Shown here piece after piece: positions 1 through 12,104 of a stretch of DNA of 64,000 nucleotides. Source of the DNA: Arenicola marina. Taxonomy: Eukaryota > Annelida > Polychaeta > Arenicolidae. Made by a program: the position numbers and the translations under genes. Each line of letters opens with the position of its first letter. Within the stretch, counting starts at the first letter, position 1. Where the stretch lies: assembly GCA_964019135.1 (NCBI GenBank), contig OZ025263.1, positions 24,551,639 through 24,615,638 on the forward strand. The letters are read 5' to 3'. The notes under the pieces are model-generated. The model did not search any database, was not told where the DNA came from, and worked only from the letters and a program-made list of their open reading frames with translations.

Positions 1-2810
1 GGAACAAAGTTAGCCAAATCTGCCAAGGAATTTAAAACAATGCTGTCATCCTCAGATGTGTTCTTGTGTCACTGTAATTCATGCACATTATGCAACATAG
101 CTAATGGATAAGGTTTTATGAGATGCAAAGGTTATTCTATTTTCATTGTCATATATACATATATCTTATCCGCTCATGTCATTTTATCATTGTCGATCAA
201 TAGCATGTGTGCTAATTTTTATTGTGGACTTTTACATACCGACGTTAAATAAAACTTTATCTTATCTTATCTTATCTTGATAGGTGTGGGTGTGTGTGGT
301 GTCTGGACAGTATTTGCCTATTTGTTGAGCTCAACTGTCAAAAAGTCAAAATGCCCCACTTAATTTATTTACCAATGAGGTTTTATTAGGATTATATTGG
401 CAAGTATTGAAATAAATAGCTCTTATGCTTTGGTGCATACCCAGCTACAAAATTAAGTGAATGAAGACTAGCAGCCTATAGAGGAGTAGGGGCTGGGGCT
501 ATTTTTATATAAAACATTGCCCCTGAAAAAAGGGGATATACTGTATATTCTGCTTCAGTAGTAGCTATGCCATTGTGCTTATCCATATAGAATTATATAT
601 GTCAAAAATATAATATACATGGAATATATAGCTCAATAGACTAATCATGTCTTGTATATCTCTACAGTTATCACGTTATAATAATAAACTTCTTTATTAC
701 ATGCTATAGTTGACTGGGCCATAGTATGTATTGATTAAGGTATTTTATTGATAAAACCTCTCCGGAAATCATATTGCACCTCTAATAATTGATTTCCAAG
801 TATATTTCTTCAGTATGTAGATATGCAAATTGCAAATGTTGTGATATGACGATTAATTATTCAAGCATTGTGGAAATAAACATTTTACCAGGTTTTATAT
901 TTCTGGATTACATGACATAAACTATAATGTATGAAATTATTTGCACTTGCATTTTTAACCACTTTATTCCTTGATTGTTCGACTTCCAGCAAAGTAACCA
1001 TATATTTTCCAACTGGCAGTCTTGCATCTGAGCTATTACATGTTGCCAAACCTAGTTTATTATAAGAACATTCTTTACCAAGTTACTATCATTTATTGAA
1101 TATGTAATGGTGGATAATCAGACCAGTGTCCCAAATGTAACAAAGTGTTCAATTTCTTCACAAATTCTTTTTTTGGGTGAAAATGTGCTCACAAAGTATG
1201 ATCAGTTGTTGTGAGTCACTGGAAGTATGATCAATAAAAAGTAATTATTAGCATAACAGACTCATTAGAAAAGTTATTAAAAAATATGTTAATATTAAGT
1301 ATACCCATTGCTACATTCATTAAGGTATGCAATATAGAAGTTCGATAATGTACCGGTAATCTTTTTTTTAGCATCACTTATCTATGTGTGTTCTCTGTCT
1401 CATTTCAATATTATTTCTTTGTATGTGCTTAATTGTCCATGGCAAATATTAGCAACAACAACAAAAATTATAACATTCAGTTGTTGTATCCCTTCATATT
1501 AAATTTTTCAAGAAAGTATCTTTTTTATGCATAACTTACTAATCTGTTGATGGCAATGTTACTTTTTATAATCATTTGCATTATTACGCTTTGACTAGAG
1601 GCAGTTTACTTGGAATATATATTATAAATATTATTTGATGTTATTTAGCAAATGGAGTGAAAGAGATAACGGTATTTGAGTTCAGATGGTTGAACTCAGC
1701 ACATGCCAAACTTTCTGAAGATCTGTATTTCAGTCATGGATGCATCTTTGTCTATTTTATCTCAAACAAAGCAACAAAGTTATGTGTCTGTCTATTTGAT
1801 TAATATTGAAAAAAATATCTATCATTTTTATGAGTTAACTTTGTGTATATTGTACAATGGGCCTAACGCCATATGTATCAATAAAGTATCTTGTTCATTG
1901 TTGTACCTCCTTTGTTATTTTCTGATTTCACGTATACCTACTGGTAGTACATTTAGCTTGATAACCTAATCAGGATGTTTGAATTTAATGTTAAATTTTA
2001 TATATACCGAAGAATGTTAAATCTACATTTCTTTTGTAAATAATATACATCTGATAGATGTATATACATATTTATTGATAGATACAATTTATGATTAATG
2101 CACTCACAGTGTACTGAACTTTATCAGTTCATGTTCAAGAATACCCAATTTACGGTTAGAAATATTCTTGCTAAAAATACTTCCAAGTGTATAAGTTAAT
2201 AGCCGTGCTGGTTCTGAGCCACCACTGAAGATTTCATATTTAGACTAATTATCTTGGTTTAAGGTTGCTGACTTATGTACCTGGTAATATTGTAATCCAT
2301 GGCCCAAGACTCTAAATATGTCTTCAAATTTTCTGACATTTAGGGGTCAAAAATCTGTGTCTGTCACTTTTTTATATCTTCAGTGTCAAATTTGGGGGTC
2401 CATGTCCAATGCCGATTTTTCAAATATACTTGTGTCGCATGTTGCCATTTATCCCTTCCAGACCCCTACAATATTTGTACCTGCATGCACCGTGGTCGGA
2501 AATATTTTTAGTTGAAAAAGACTACTGTTTACTTTTTCGCAGTATTTTTTGGGGGCGAGTTTGACAGGGAATTACTTTTCACAATGGGTCAATCAGATGC
2601 ATCTGAACCAACTCTATCCCCCCCCCCCCCCCCGACTTTAGCCCAATTGCACTTGATCAGTGTGATACAGATATGTCCGCAGCTTGGTTCCCCCCCGTAT
2701 CGGGAACGCTAACGGTTCTTGAACGCAGACGACCCTAGCGCACTCTAGCGTTGGTTCATGACAGCACATGTAACTAGTTCTCTCATTGGTCAGAATTAAG
2801 AGGTCGGTTA
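1..2810. other. AT-rich intergenic DNA, no gene seen
   Basis: No supported coding. Short (TTATC)n at about 260-278 and a poly-C run near 2621-2634. Open frames of 60-90 codons have no recognisable features. Confidence 0.6.
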
Positions 2811-3011
2811 AGGGGTATCCCTTAAATAATTAAAGCGGTACCGCTTAATTATTTAAGCGATACCCCTTAAATATTTAAGCGATACCCCTTAAATATTTAA
2901 GCGGTACCCCTTAAATAATTAAGGGATACCCCTTAAATAATTAAGGGATACCCCTTAAATATTTAAGGGGTATGGCTTAAATAATTAAGGGGTACCGCTT
3001 AAATAATTAAA
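2811..3011. repeat. 22-bp palindromic satellite
   Basis: About nine units of the form TTAAATATTTAAGCGATACCCC, with variants GGTACC and AATTAATTATT. Most units contain an AT palindrome (TTAAATATTTAA), so single strands can fold into many small hairpins. Confidence 0.85.
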
Positions 3012-4847
3012 GGTGAGCCTGATGTGCTGTCATAGTTAAGGGGCTATCGCCCGTGGGTTTTAGTTGTTGTCAAAGACGATTAACATAATTGGTCCATGTA
3101 CAAGAACAGAAGCATTTGGCAATACATGTGTATCATACTACGTTTACATTTTTCATTGAGCCGTTGGCTATAACCCTTGAATCAATTAAGGTTTTAATCA
3201 AGATACTCCTGGATCGGCGGGCACGAAACAGAGTCTCTTGTTCACAAATCACGATCCGACGCAGGATAACCTGTTTGTTCAAAGTTATGATACAAATGGA
3301 GGGTCATTGATCGCTTTCAAAATCTTGAAGTGTGTTGCCCTAGTCAGTGGCAGTGGTGATAGCGTGCATGGCGCCACCAAGCGGCGGGATTGGGGTTCAT
3401 AAGCCAACGGCTTCAATGTTTCGACCGCTGGGGAGAACACGGCAAAGAACGCTTTTTACAGAAGCTCATTGACACGGTGGAAGAAGTTTGGCCTTAGAAG
3501 CAGTATCGACCAAGCTTTGGATTTGAATGGCATTGATAATGGCTATCGAGTCTTAATAAGTTGTTGGCATAAGCAGAACATGATACGAAGATGCATTCTA
3601 CCTATAAGATAAATTAAACAAAACCGTCGTACTGGTACAAAGACCCGAAAATTACTAAAATAACTAGAGAGCTCAGTATGTTTCGTAAAAGTAGAGAAGA
3701 CGAACATGTTAGTCTCTTGAATGGTACAGGGAAGCAAAATCACGTCTTGCGAAAGCGTGTGATCAGCAGCAGAAAGCTTATCGGGAAGCTGCTAAACAGA
3801 AGTTGCTAAACAGAAGTTGAATTGGGCGGCTAGAGTATTTACACTCCATACTTAATACAGACTCAGCAGAACTTTAAGCGAAGCATTGAAGCGGAATTGT
3901 CAAAGCACAAAAGTAAGTGTAATATTAGCTTTCAAACACGTTGAACATAGGACACCATTAATTATGATGTAAACTATAAAGACTAGTGCCGGCTATAATA
4001 TATCCCTGCCTTGTAACAAGAAACATGGAGGGTCGGAATCCCAATTGAGCTAAAATATTATGACGAGTTTCTCAGCGAGCCAGGGATATTCTCTCACAGA
4101 ATTGGTACTCCAATATGTGTGGCAATACAAAGGAGGCACCTGATTATTGCCACTATAAAACCGTGTTAAGCCCAGAGTGCTACCTGACATTATACACGAT
4201 TTGAACGGTTGGATAGCGTGTATTCCGATGCGCGAATCAGAACTTCTTGATCGAAAGTTCGGCATTTAGATCTTACATGAAACGCTATGTCCATTGTCAT
4301 CGCGTCGTTGAAGATGAAGTAGTCACAAGCTCACTTTTTACTAAAGTGCGAATTGTGAGACAATATTCGTGAGATATACATAAAGCAATACTATTATATA
4401 TACCCAATAATGGATACAAATCTAGAGCTGATGTCCACAAACAACGAGCAAGGGAAAAGTCAAGAGAGGTTACTGAAGAATCACATATGCAAGTTTTACA
4501 TCGCCCATATGCGCGGTTATGGCTGTGTTTTTTTTATGTACCCTCCCTGGAGGCCGGCCCATAGTACGAATATACACGCGACACATGTGTGTGGACGGAC
4601 TGTAACCCATATAGTAAGTGTGGTGTCTATTGCTGTTAGTTTACTGGAAGTACGTTGGAGGGGGTGCGGAGTGTGGGGGACTGTTTCAAGACCAAGAAGA
4701 ACACACCAACAAAACAACGCTGTTTCAGTTCGCGCCTTTAATCAACTTTATTAATACCGCGTTTTGACGTCATATGTGCTGACGTGATGAAACGAAACTT
4801 ATATTGTGTGAACATCTTCAGTCTAATGAAATTTAATATATAGATAA
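3012..4847. other. Intergenic, no gene recognised
   Basis: Higher in GC and without obvious repeats from about 3180 to 4300. Fragments of open frame exist, but no domain could be named. It may contain an old decayed element. Confidence 0.5.
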
Positions 4848-4945
4848 TCGATCTAACGAAACTTATATTTAGGTAATCGATCTAACGAAACTTATATTTA
4901 GATAATCGATATAACGAAACTTATATTTAAATAATCGATTTAACA
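4848..4945. repeat. 29-bp minisatellite
   Basis: Three to four copies of AACGAAACTTATATTTAGAT plus AATCGATCT in intergenic DNA. Confidence 0.8.
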
Positions 4946-6431
4946 TCTCTGTCTGCCGAAGAGTTGCGCTATTAATTAAAACATTGCGAAAGATATGTAT
5001 ATGGGTCATATTGGTCCGAGGGCGAAATGGCTTTGTTTCAGCAGAAGGCTACGTTATCCTGCCCGAGCCTTTAGATGAAGATAGCATTAGGATATTTGTG
5101 CTGATATTACAGCTAAATTAGCGGAGCACCAGAAAATATACCGTGCACGGATACACTGACCAACCATCATTAAAGAGACATACAGCTCACACCTATGTTA
5201 CTATTTCACTAGTAGTGGAATCAAACCAGACATTGTTAGGAATGCTTCACACGGAGTTGTAGGGTAACATTCTAGTGTTAAGTAGGTCATCGCAGTACAA
5301 ATCACAGCATTATTTTGACAATATGCAGCACGTTATGTTAAATTAATGGTTAAATGTACAAGACGCAGTAATACTGATGGCAGCCTCAAGTATCCGGGGA
5401 AACGTTATCCCCACAGCATAGTATACCAACACACAATGCCCCTCCCCCTCCCACCAAGACCTGGTCCACAGTACGAATACCGTAAACTCCACACACAATG
5501 CCCCCCCCCCCCCCCACCATTCTACCAGCAGAGTGAGTCCCCAATACGAATACCGTAAACTCCACACACAATGCCCCCCCCCACTCTACTAGCACTGAGT
5601 CCCCAGTGTGAATACCGTAAACTCCATACCCAATGCCCCCCCCCCCACTCTACCAGCAGAGTGAATCCCCAGTACGAATACCGTAAACTCAACACACAAT
5701 GCCTCCCCACCCACCCATTCTACCAGCACTGAGTCCCCAGTGTGAATACCGTAAACTATAGACACAAACCCTCCTCCTCCCCCGTTAATACCGTAAACTC
5801 CACAAAGACCCCCCCCCCCGTGAATACCGTGAACTCCACACACAATACCCCGCACTACCAACAGAGCGAATCTCAAGTGTGAATACCGTAAACGCCACAC
5901 ACAATGCCCCCCCCACCGTCAATACCGTAAACGTCACACACAATGCCACCCCCCCGTGAATACCGTAAACGCCACACACAATGCCACCCCCCCCCGTCAC
6001 ACATCGTAAACAAACTCACGCACACTTGTATAATAATAAAAATACGTTAATAACGAACTATACCTTCTTCCGGCAGAGGGCGTTCCGGTAACCAAATAAT
6101 CCCTCCTCCTCACGTGAAATTTAAATAGCTGAATTATCTCGCATACAACTGAATAATTATTCGCGATATGGAATAAAATCAAATGAAGACCATGAGCTCT
6201 GTTACTTCATGTTTGTTTTACAATTATTGAAGTAAAGGAACGAATTAATTAATCAAGCCGTACCTCGATTAGTAATATAAAGCGCTTATAGTGGCCTAAA
6301 ATTTCATATTATGTACAATATTATATAATATCATCGATTATATATTATACGATCGACTTACGTCGTAATAAATATGACGTATATATGATAATTTCCCTCA
6401 TCACAGACTTTCACTACTTGCAATATTCGAC
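4946..6431. other. Intergenic, C-run array then AT-rich
   Basis: Apart from the C-run array nothing is seen. 6001-6431 is the AT-rich 3' flank of the ASB-like gene. Confidence 0.6.
5405..6000. repeat. C-run minisatellite
   Basis: Repeated GAATACCGTAAACTCCACAC plus ACAATG and 6-13 C, alternating with ACCAGCAGAGTGAGTCCCCA spacers. The long C tracts on the plus strand mean G tracts on the minus strand (quadruplex potential). The overlapping minus open frames (VEFTVFVLG repeats) arise only from the repeat. Confidence 0.85.
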
Positions 6432-8032
6432 CTACAAGGCTTCATCACCGCAGGACTCGGACAGGAATTGCTGCAACTGGTGCGGAATGGGAAGCTCCGA
6501 CACTCGACCGATGTCCTTGCCCTCAAGCGCCATCAAGATCTGACCACGGCAGATGCGTCGGGCTGCGCTGTACCCGCCCACTCAACTTCTGGCGAATGAC
6601 CTCCTTCGTCAGTTCAGCCGACATCGTCAACTCCTCCAATGCGGCGAGCACGTCGCGGACGTAACGTCGCTGCTCGGGCATCGGGAGAGTGTCCAAGAAG
6701 CAGTCGAGGAACGGCCAGTAGAGGATCATGTCTTCCTGGAGCAGGTTGATGAACGTGAGGACGTGTACGCTGGCCGCTTGGTGGCACAGCAGCGTCACCA
6801 ACACCTCCAGGAGATGGGCGCAGATCATCGTCCAGTCGGCCGTATCGAAATACCGAAATGTCCCCCAGTGTATCGTTCGCAAGGACGAGATCAGCAGGTC
6901 AGGTCCGAATGAGATCGGGTGGTGGCAACGCGGGTCGGCTGTCGACAACTCGGCATCTTTGGCTAATAATGAGGTTACCACGTCCCTGTGGAGTGCTAGC
7001 ATTTCGGGCAGGCAAGACAGGTACCTCGTGGTGGCATCGAGTTTGTTGCGAAGGCTTGATTTGTTGCATATGATGTAATAGTAACCTTGAAGGGTGAGGC
7101 GCAGGGCTTCCCCGATATCAGCCCCGGATTGCGCCTCAATGATGATGTGGAAGACCTCCCGTAGACTGGAGATATTGCGCAACACTTCCTGCCGCCAGTC
7201 GTCGGACGCGAAGAAAGCCCTGTGGGGAATGATCCGCATTCTGTTCGCGATTAGAAACTTCAAAATTTCTGAACTGCGCGCGGGGGGTATAGTGCCACTC
7301 ATCTTCCCGTCTACCAACAATCTGACAATCTCGACGCTTTCGTCGGTATTCATTTCGGAACACACGCCGTGCAAGGGTGACTTTCCTGACGAATTTAAAC
7401 ACGTCGCGTCCGCTCCAGCGTCCAGGAGACGCCTCACACCGTACAGGAATCTGGCTCTAGCTGCCTCGTAAAGCGGGGTCACCCCTTGACTGGAAGCACT
7501 GGTGACGTCATCGGGACGCTGGACCACGAGGAAATCGAAGCATTGGCGGGCGCCTAGGCGACACGCGACGTGCAGCGCTGTGCCGAGCGGATTCACACGA
7601 GACTCATACAAAGGGAGCAGTTTGCCTAGAACTGCAACATCGTCCTGGAGAATGGCGGTGACTAGAGGTAGCCGCACGCTGGACATGAAAGACGCGCTGA
7701 TGCAGGATCTGCTCTCCCTGTTCACCGCTTGGCCGTAGCCTAGCTGGATGGTGAAAGGGGCAGAAGTCCACGTGAATAGCCGTCGAGGGCGAGTCCATTC
7801 CGTGACCCTGAGAGAGTCGTAAGATATCGAGGTGGCCGGCCTCCACCGCCGCACACAACAGCTGAACCTGCAACAAGCGCTTCGTGAAGGCGTCCATGAC
7901 CGTAATATACTGGGCGTCAAATGCCGCGAACACTTCCTCCGGGGGTGACTTGTCGCGTACTTTGGCGAGGACCCCATCCGTTAAGCTTGTAAGACATCCC
8001 TGAGAGACAACCACATCCCCGGTTCGCTGCAT
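6432..8032 (-). pseudogene. Ankyrin-repeat / SOCS-box (ASB-like) gene, single exon, frame broken
   Basis: The main open frame (7977-6523, 484 codons) holds about three ankyrin repeats, e.g. NPLGTALHVACRLGARQCF, GVTPLYEAARARFLYGV and SGKSPLHGVCSEMNTDES. It is followed by about 250 residues of helical sequence without named domain. The start frame differs: ATG at 8032, in good context (AACCATGC), gives MQRTGDVVVSQ and an ankyrin-like LLCAAVEAGHLDILRL, and only joins the main frame after a shift between about 7700 and 7850. A second shift near 6560 is needed to reach RRICRGQILMALEGKDIGRV and SELPIPHQLQQFL, a convincing SOCS box ending at 6432. ASB proteins are substrate receptors of Cullin-5 ubiquitin ligases. 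All three pieces use different frames, so this is a recent pseudogene or an assembly with indel errors. No splice sites that would repair the frames were seen. Confidence 0.65.
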
Positions 8033-8092
8033 GGTTCTCCTCTCTGCGTGACAGGGAACAAACAGTAAAAATAAATAATATTCATCCATCAC

Positions 8093-9554
8093 GTATATTA
8101 TACAAAAGACGGAGCAGCCAATTAAACTGGCTAATCGTTTTTAACTTTCATTAGCGGGTAAATCACAATCAAAGTCAAAAGTCAAAAATACCACTGTTAT
8201 GTGGTATTTAAAATATTTTAAAGTGCAAGAAATAAAACTTTCAAGTAAAAGATCCATTGGGCTACTTAAATACATAAAATTAAAGACAAAATTATGCAAA
8301 TCTAAACATTTTTGACAAAATTACAGTAATTTTTATGATCTAAAATGGATGAAATTCTGTTGTTACGAGTGTTCATTTTAAATATCTTAATGTTCGGGCT
8401 GTATATTTATAGTATTAATATTGATGTAATAGTGGAATAATGATGTTTATTTATGTAATAATGCATTAGGTAAGTCAATTTATAATTGGCTGAAGTCAAC
8501 GGGTCATTTATTTGTTATGACATTTCTAAAAAAAGTATCCATTTGTTAAGAAAACTCCCATTTACCACAATGATTTGTAATTGGGTGACATAAATGTAAT
8601 AAAGACATTGTATTAAAGAAATAAATCATCAGAATCTATTATTACAAGCAAAATAATCATTATAAATGACTAATATCAAGCAAAGTCTTCAGTAATATGA
8701 AAAATCCACTTTGATGACAATAGCCAAAATATGCTGAAAATGATGTAGTGTACGTACCCCCTCCTGCATTCGCAAGGTAAATGAAGTAATGATTTTTTTT
8801 ATTGCAGCCACCGTTTTATTCTATAATGATGTTATTATCCATGAAAAAGATTGACTTCAATATTCTTATATTCGCTAGATATGCACATATAAAGTTTGAT
8901 TGTAGTGTATGTACCCCTATGTAGTGTACGTACCCCCAGATTCAAACAGTATTCAAGTAAGTAAATCATACCAAATAGGCTAAGGATTCTGGGACAAAAT
9001 TGTTGTTCCATCTACGTAACTATGATGAAGTATTCATTTAACTGATATCTTTGAAAGACAGATCATTGTGTAATATTTAAAGGCTAGGACTATAGATTGT
9101 AGTGTATGTACCCCTGCCTACTCTTCAAGCCATGGTAAAACATATATTTTCACCCATGCATGCTTGTGCCATAAAAATACAGATTCTAAACTCTAGACTG
9201 ATATGTTGTAATATAGTAAAATTTTAATGGGATACAAGTTTCATTTTTCATCATATGTGGCTGCAAATAATCACCTTGATTATTTATGATGATGCATATA
9301 TTATTTATTTATGTGAATCTGTAAAACAACAATTTCAATAAAAAAAACCTGCACTTTATTTATATTGTGCACAGAAGCCCTAGCAAGCCACAGTCGACAT
9401 CAAACAGAATATTGTATAATATGTTTTCTCTGCAATTTATTGATAACCCTACCGAACAGTGCGAACAGCTAGCGCGCAGGGATATAAAGCCGACCAAGCC
9501 GACCAACTTCTGCTCAGGTCAACAAATCTGCTTCTCTCCAGATAGCCCAAAGGC
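8093..9554. other. AT-rich intergenic DNA
   Basis: Upstream flank of the ASB-like gene. Holds only the TGTAGTGTAYGTACCCC copies; no coding. Confidence 0.6.
8744..9114 (+). repeat. Four dispersed copies of TGTAGTGTAYGTACCCC
   Basis: The 17-mer occurs at 8744-8760, 8901-8917, 8920-8936 and 9098-9114, differing only at Y, with unrelated AT-rich sequence between. The spacing is irregular, so it is not a simple tandem repeat. Function unknown. Confidence 0.85.
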
Positions 9555-9615
9555 TAAATCAGTGGAGGGGCCCCCTACCCCGCCTCCCTCCCGGCCTCCC
9601 CCCTCCACTGATTTA
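9555..9615. repeat. Hairpin with 16-bp perfect arms
   Basis: TAAATCAGTGGAGGGG at 9555-9570 is the exact inverse of CCCCTCCACTGATTTA at 9600-9615, with a 29-nt C-rich loop. It could be a foldback remnant. Confidence 0.75.
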
Positions 9616-9711
9616 CTGTGCCTGTGTTTGACATCGAGAAGAGGTTGGTAATATAAAAAATTAAGGAATATAGGAATATAGGCTCGATTTTTTTCTGTCT
9701 TTAGTTTAGGC

Positions 9712-10246
9712 CTAGTCAGAGGTTGGCGCAAGTGCCCCCAGGCAAGCTCGCTTCTCCAGGGGCACAACGGTCACAATGTTAAAATCCTTCGACGTTAGTA
9801 GGGAATCGACTGTAGCTTTTATTATAATGCGGGCGCGTACAATAATAGTGCTTACTATTCTATATACCTTGTTCTATCTTTTGACATCAAGAAAGTGTGT
9901 CAACACTAGATTGTTCCAGTCATATTTTCGCGAACAAATGTTGGAGCGACTTTTCCCTACCAACCGCCATGTGTATGCAGCGCCACCTGGCGAATCCCGC
10001 CACCATTTGAACCATATGTAGCCTGGGTCCCAAACTTTGTAACAGTCAATGACCTGTGAAAGAGGGCGCTGCTGTTGTCTTTAAGTTCAAAGTGAGCGAC
10101 TGACAAGGCCCTCTAGCGGAGAGTCATATGTTAACGGAGAGGAGGAACCAACTCGCATTCACAGGTACCGACACCCACCAAAATATGGCGGATGGCTGGT
10201 CGGGAACAGTTGTGCCCCTTGGCTGACTTGCGCCAAAGTCAGAGGC
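9712..10246. repeat. Possible foldback element with 60-bp inverted ends
   Basis: The left block (9712-9775) contains TTGGCGCAAGT and GGGGCACAACGGT. The right block (10198-10246) contains ACAGTTGTGCCCC and ACTTGCGCCAA, the inverted counterparts. The 420 bp between them hold no recognisable gene. Likely an old MITE; ends are blurred. Confidence 0.5.
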
Positions 10247-10630
10247 TAAGACGATAGTGTCAGTGCCGACGATTTAATGTGTGACGTTCAGAATCACTGT
10301 CTGTCTGCCAATCTGAGGGTGATTGTATCTATATAATTACATATCTCACAAAACTTACACTTTTCCCAATCACTGACAGCACGACAAATTTTGCTGTTGT
10401 TAAACTTGTTTGTAAACAAATGTGGCGTTTAGACAACCAGCGTTTACCACTCGCAACTATTGTCCATCCCAATAGATTTACACAAAGGTCTTCTTCCATG
10501 GGCGCGTAATGAGGGGCGGGGCCAGACGGCGGCCAAAATGGATGGATGGTGTGTTTTTTATCTTTATTGCGCAACCGACAAAATAGGCTACATCAGTTAT
10601 CTTAATTATGGAAAGGGGGTTGGGGGCGCG

Positions 10631-11494
10631 GGGGTACCCTAGCCCCGTTTGATGGCGTTAATGGTTACGGCAGACTGATAGGCCGTCCTTACCGCCACGG
10701 CGTAGGCCGCCATATTCAGTCTAAAAAACGGTGAGATGTCCACTTTACAAGTTGCTGGAGGTTTTGACACCAAACACTTACCTCAAATTTTTAGTTGTTT
10801 ATGTTCAGGAGCATTATCCTCAAGGAGTGTCTGACTAAAATACGTTTCGTGCAACTAACACTAGCTCAACTCATTCATTTTGTTCACTAACAAGTTTTCC
10901 TGGCTAGCGTTGCCATCTTCTTGTGTTGTCTCGTCCCACGAGATCGCTAGATGTCGCTAGTTGCTTCCGGTCAACGCCCTCTAGCGAACTGGCTGCGCAT
11001 TTGTCAAAGACCAGGTTCCCGTTCTGTTTATCTACAGTAAGTGTCACCTGTCTTCTGTACACCTGACATAAAAACACGTGTCACTGTTAATAAACAGAAA
11101 GAGTGTTGGAACCAGGTCTTTGGGAAATGTGCAACCAGTTCGCCAGAGGGGGTTTACCGGAAGAAACGAGTGACATCCTGCGGTCTCGTGAGACGACACA
11201 ACACAAGACAACAAAACTTGTCAGCAAAAGTTGGTAATGGACCAAATAAAAGAATTGAGTGAGTATTAGTAGCAGGAAAATTATTTCTGTCAGACACTCC
11301 TCGAATATAATGTTCTGGAACCTAAAAAAGTAAGAATTAAAGGTGAGTGTTTTGTATATAAACCTCTAGCAACTTATAAAGTGGACCTCTCACGGTGTTT
11401 GGGACCAAACATGGGGACCTACGGTGTGGCTGTTATGGACATAGAACAATATAAAATCCATAACAAGCCATCTGATGGGGCTAGGGGGTACCCC
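10631..11494. repeat. Long imperfect palindrome (about 430-bp arms)
   Basis: The ends GGGGTACCCTAGCCCC (10631) and GGGGCTAGGGGGTACCCC (ending 11494) start two arms that match inverted almost to the centre near 11062. Corresponding blocks include GTCCACTTTACAAGTTGCT with AGCAACTTATAAAGTGGAC, and GAGGAGTGTCTGAC-type with GTCAGACACTCCTC. Also CGAACTGGCTGCGCATTT pairs with AAATGTGCAACCAGTTCG, and CTGTTTAT with ATAAACAG near the middle. Arms differ at roughly a fifth of positions by eye. It is either a foldback DNA transposon or an inverted duplication; no coding was recognised. Confidence 0.8.
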
Positions 11495-12104
11495 ACCTGA
11501 ATCGCTAATGCCCTAATCGCTAATTGGGAGAGCAATATAGAATCTCCAATAATAGGGCATTTTAAGGCTGCATGGGCGCGAAAAACAACGCCTTAATGGT
11601 GATATTGCGAATATTTTTATTAGATCGGAAAAGTTATTCCTCCCCCAACCCCCCTCTAATTAATCAATGTATTAAGGTTTTATCGTTTTTCCATTACTAT
11701 TGATACAATTCATTGTTATTGTGACAATACAAATAATTAATTAATTTACGTCAGAAGTTCTTTCCTGATTTATTTTCAATAATCCTTTTCCGTCCAATTA
11801 AAGTGAATTTAGCGTAAAGAATACCGCACGTGGGGTAGGGTAGATGGCATGCGTCATTCTGGGAGACGAAATGACTACAAATTATGTCTTATTATGTTTC
11901 GATATACCAGGCTTCAATGCCACCATAACCTGTTTCTTACAACGAACTATCTGCAACTTATTGTGAAAATAAATCGTCCCCTTATTTTATTAATTTATAA
12001 AAGTATTTCCCAAAAAATTCATTAATTATCTCACGAGTATTAAATTTAGTGATCTTATGTGTAACATAGATCAAATTATGATAAAACGGGAATTCCACGG
12101 GAAT
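11495..12104. other. Intergenic between palindrome and LINE
   Basis: Nothing recognised. Confidence 0.6.

Noticed and set aside
3180-4260. Decayed coding element suggested by scattered frame fragments
   Set aside because: No motif or domain could be named in any frame; kept as unannotated intergenic DNA.
5343-6000. Overlapping minus frames rich in VEFTVFVLG
   Set aside because: Translation of the C-run minisatellite; Gly runs come from the G tracts.
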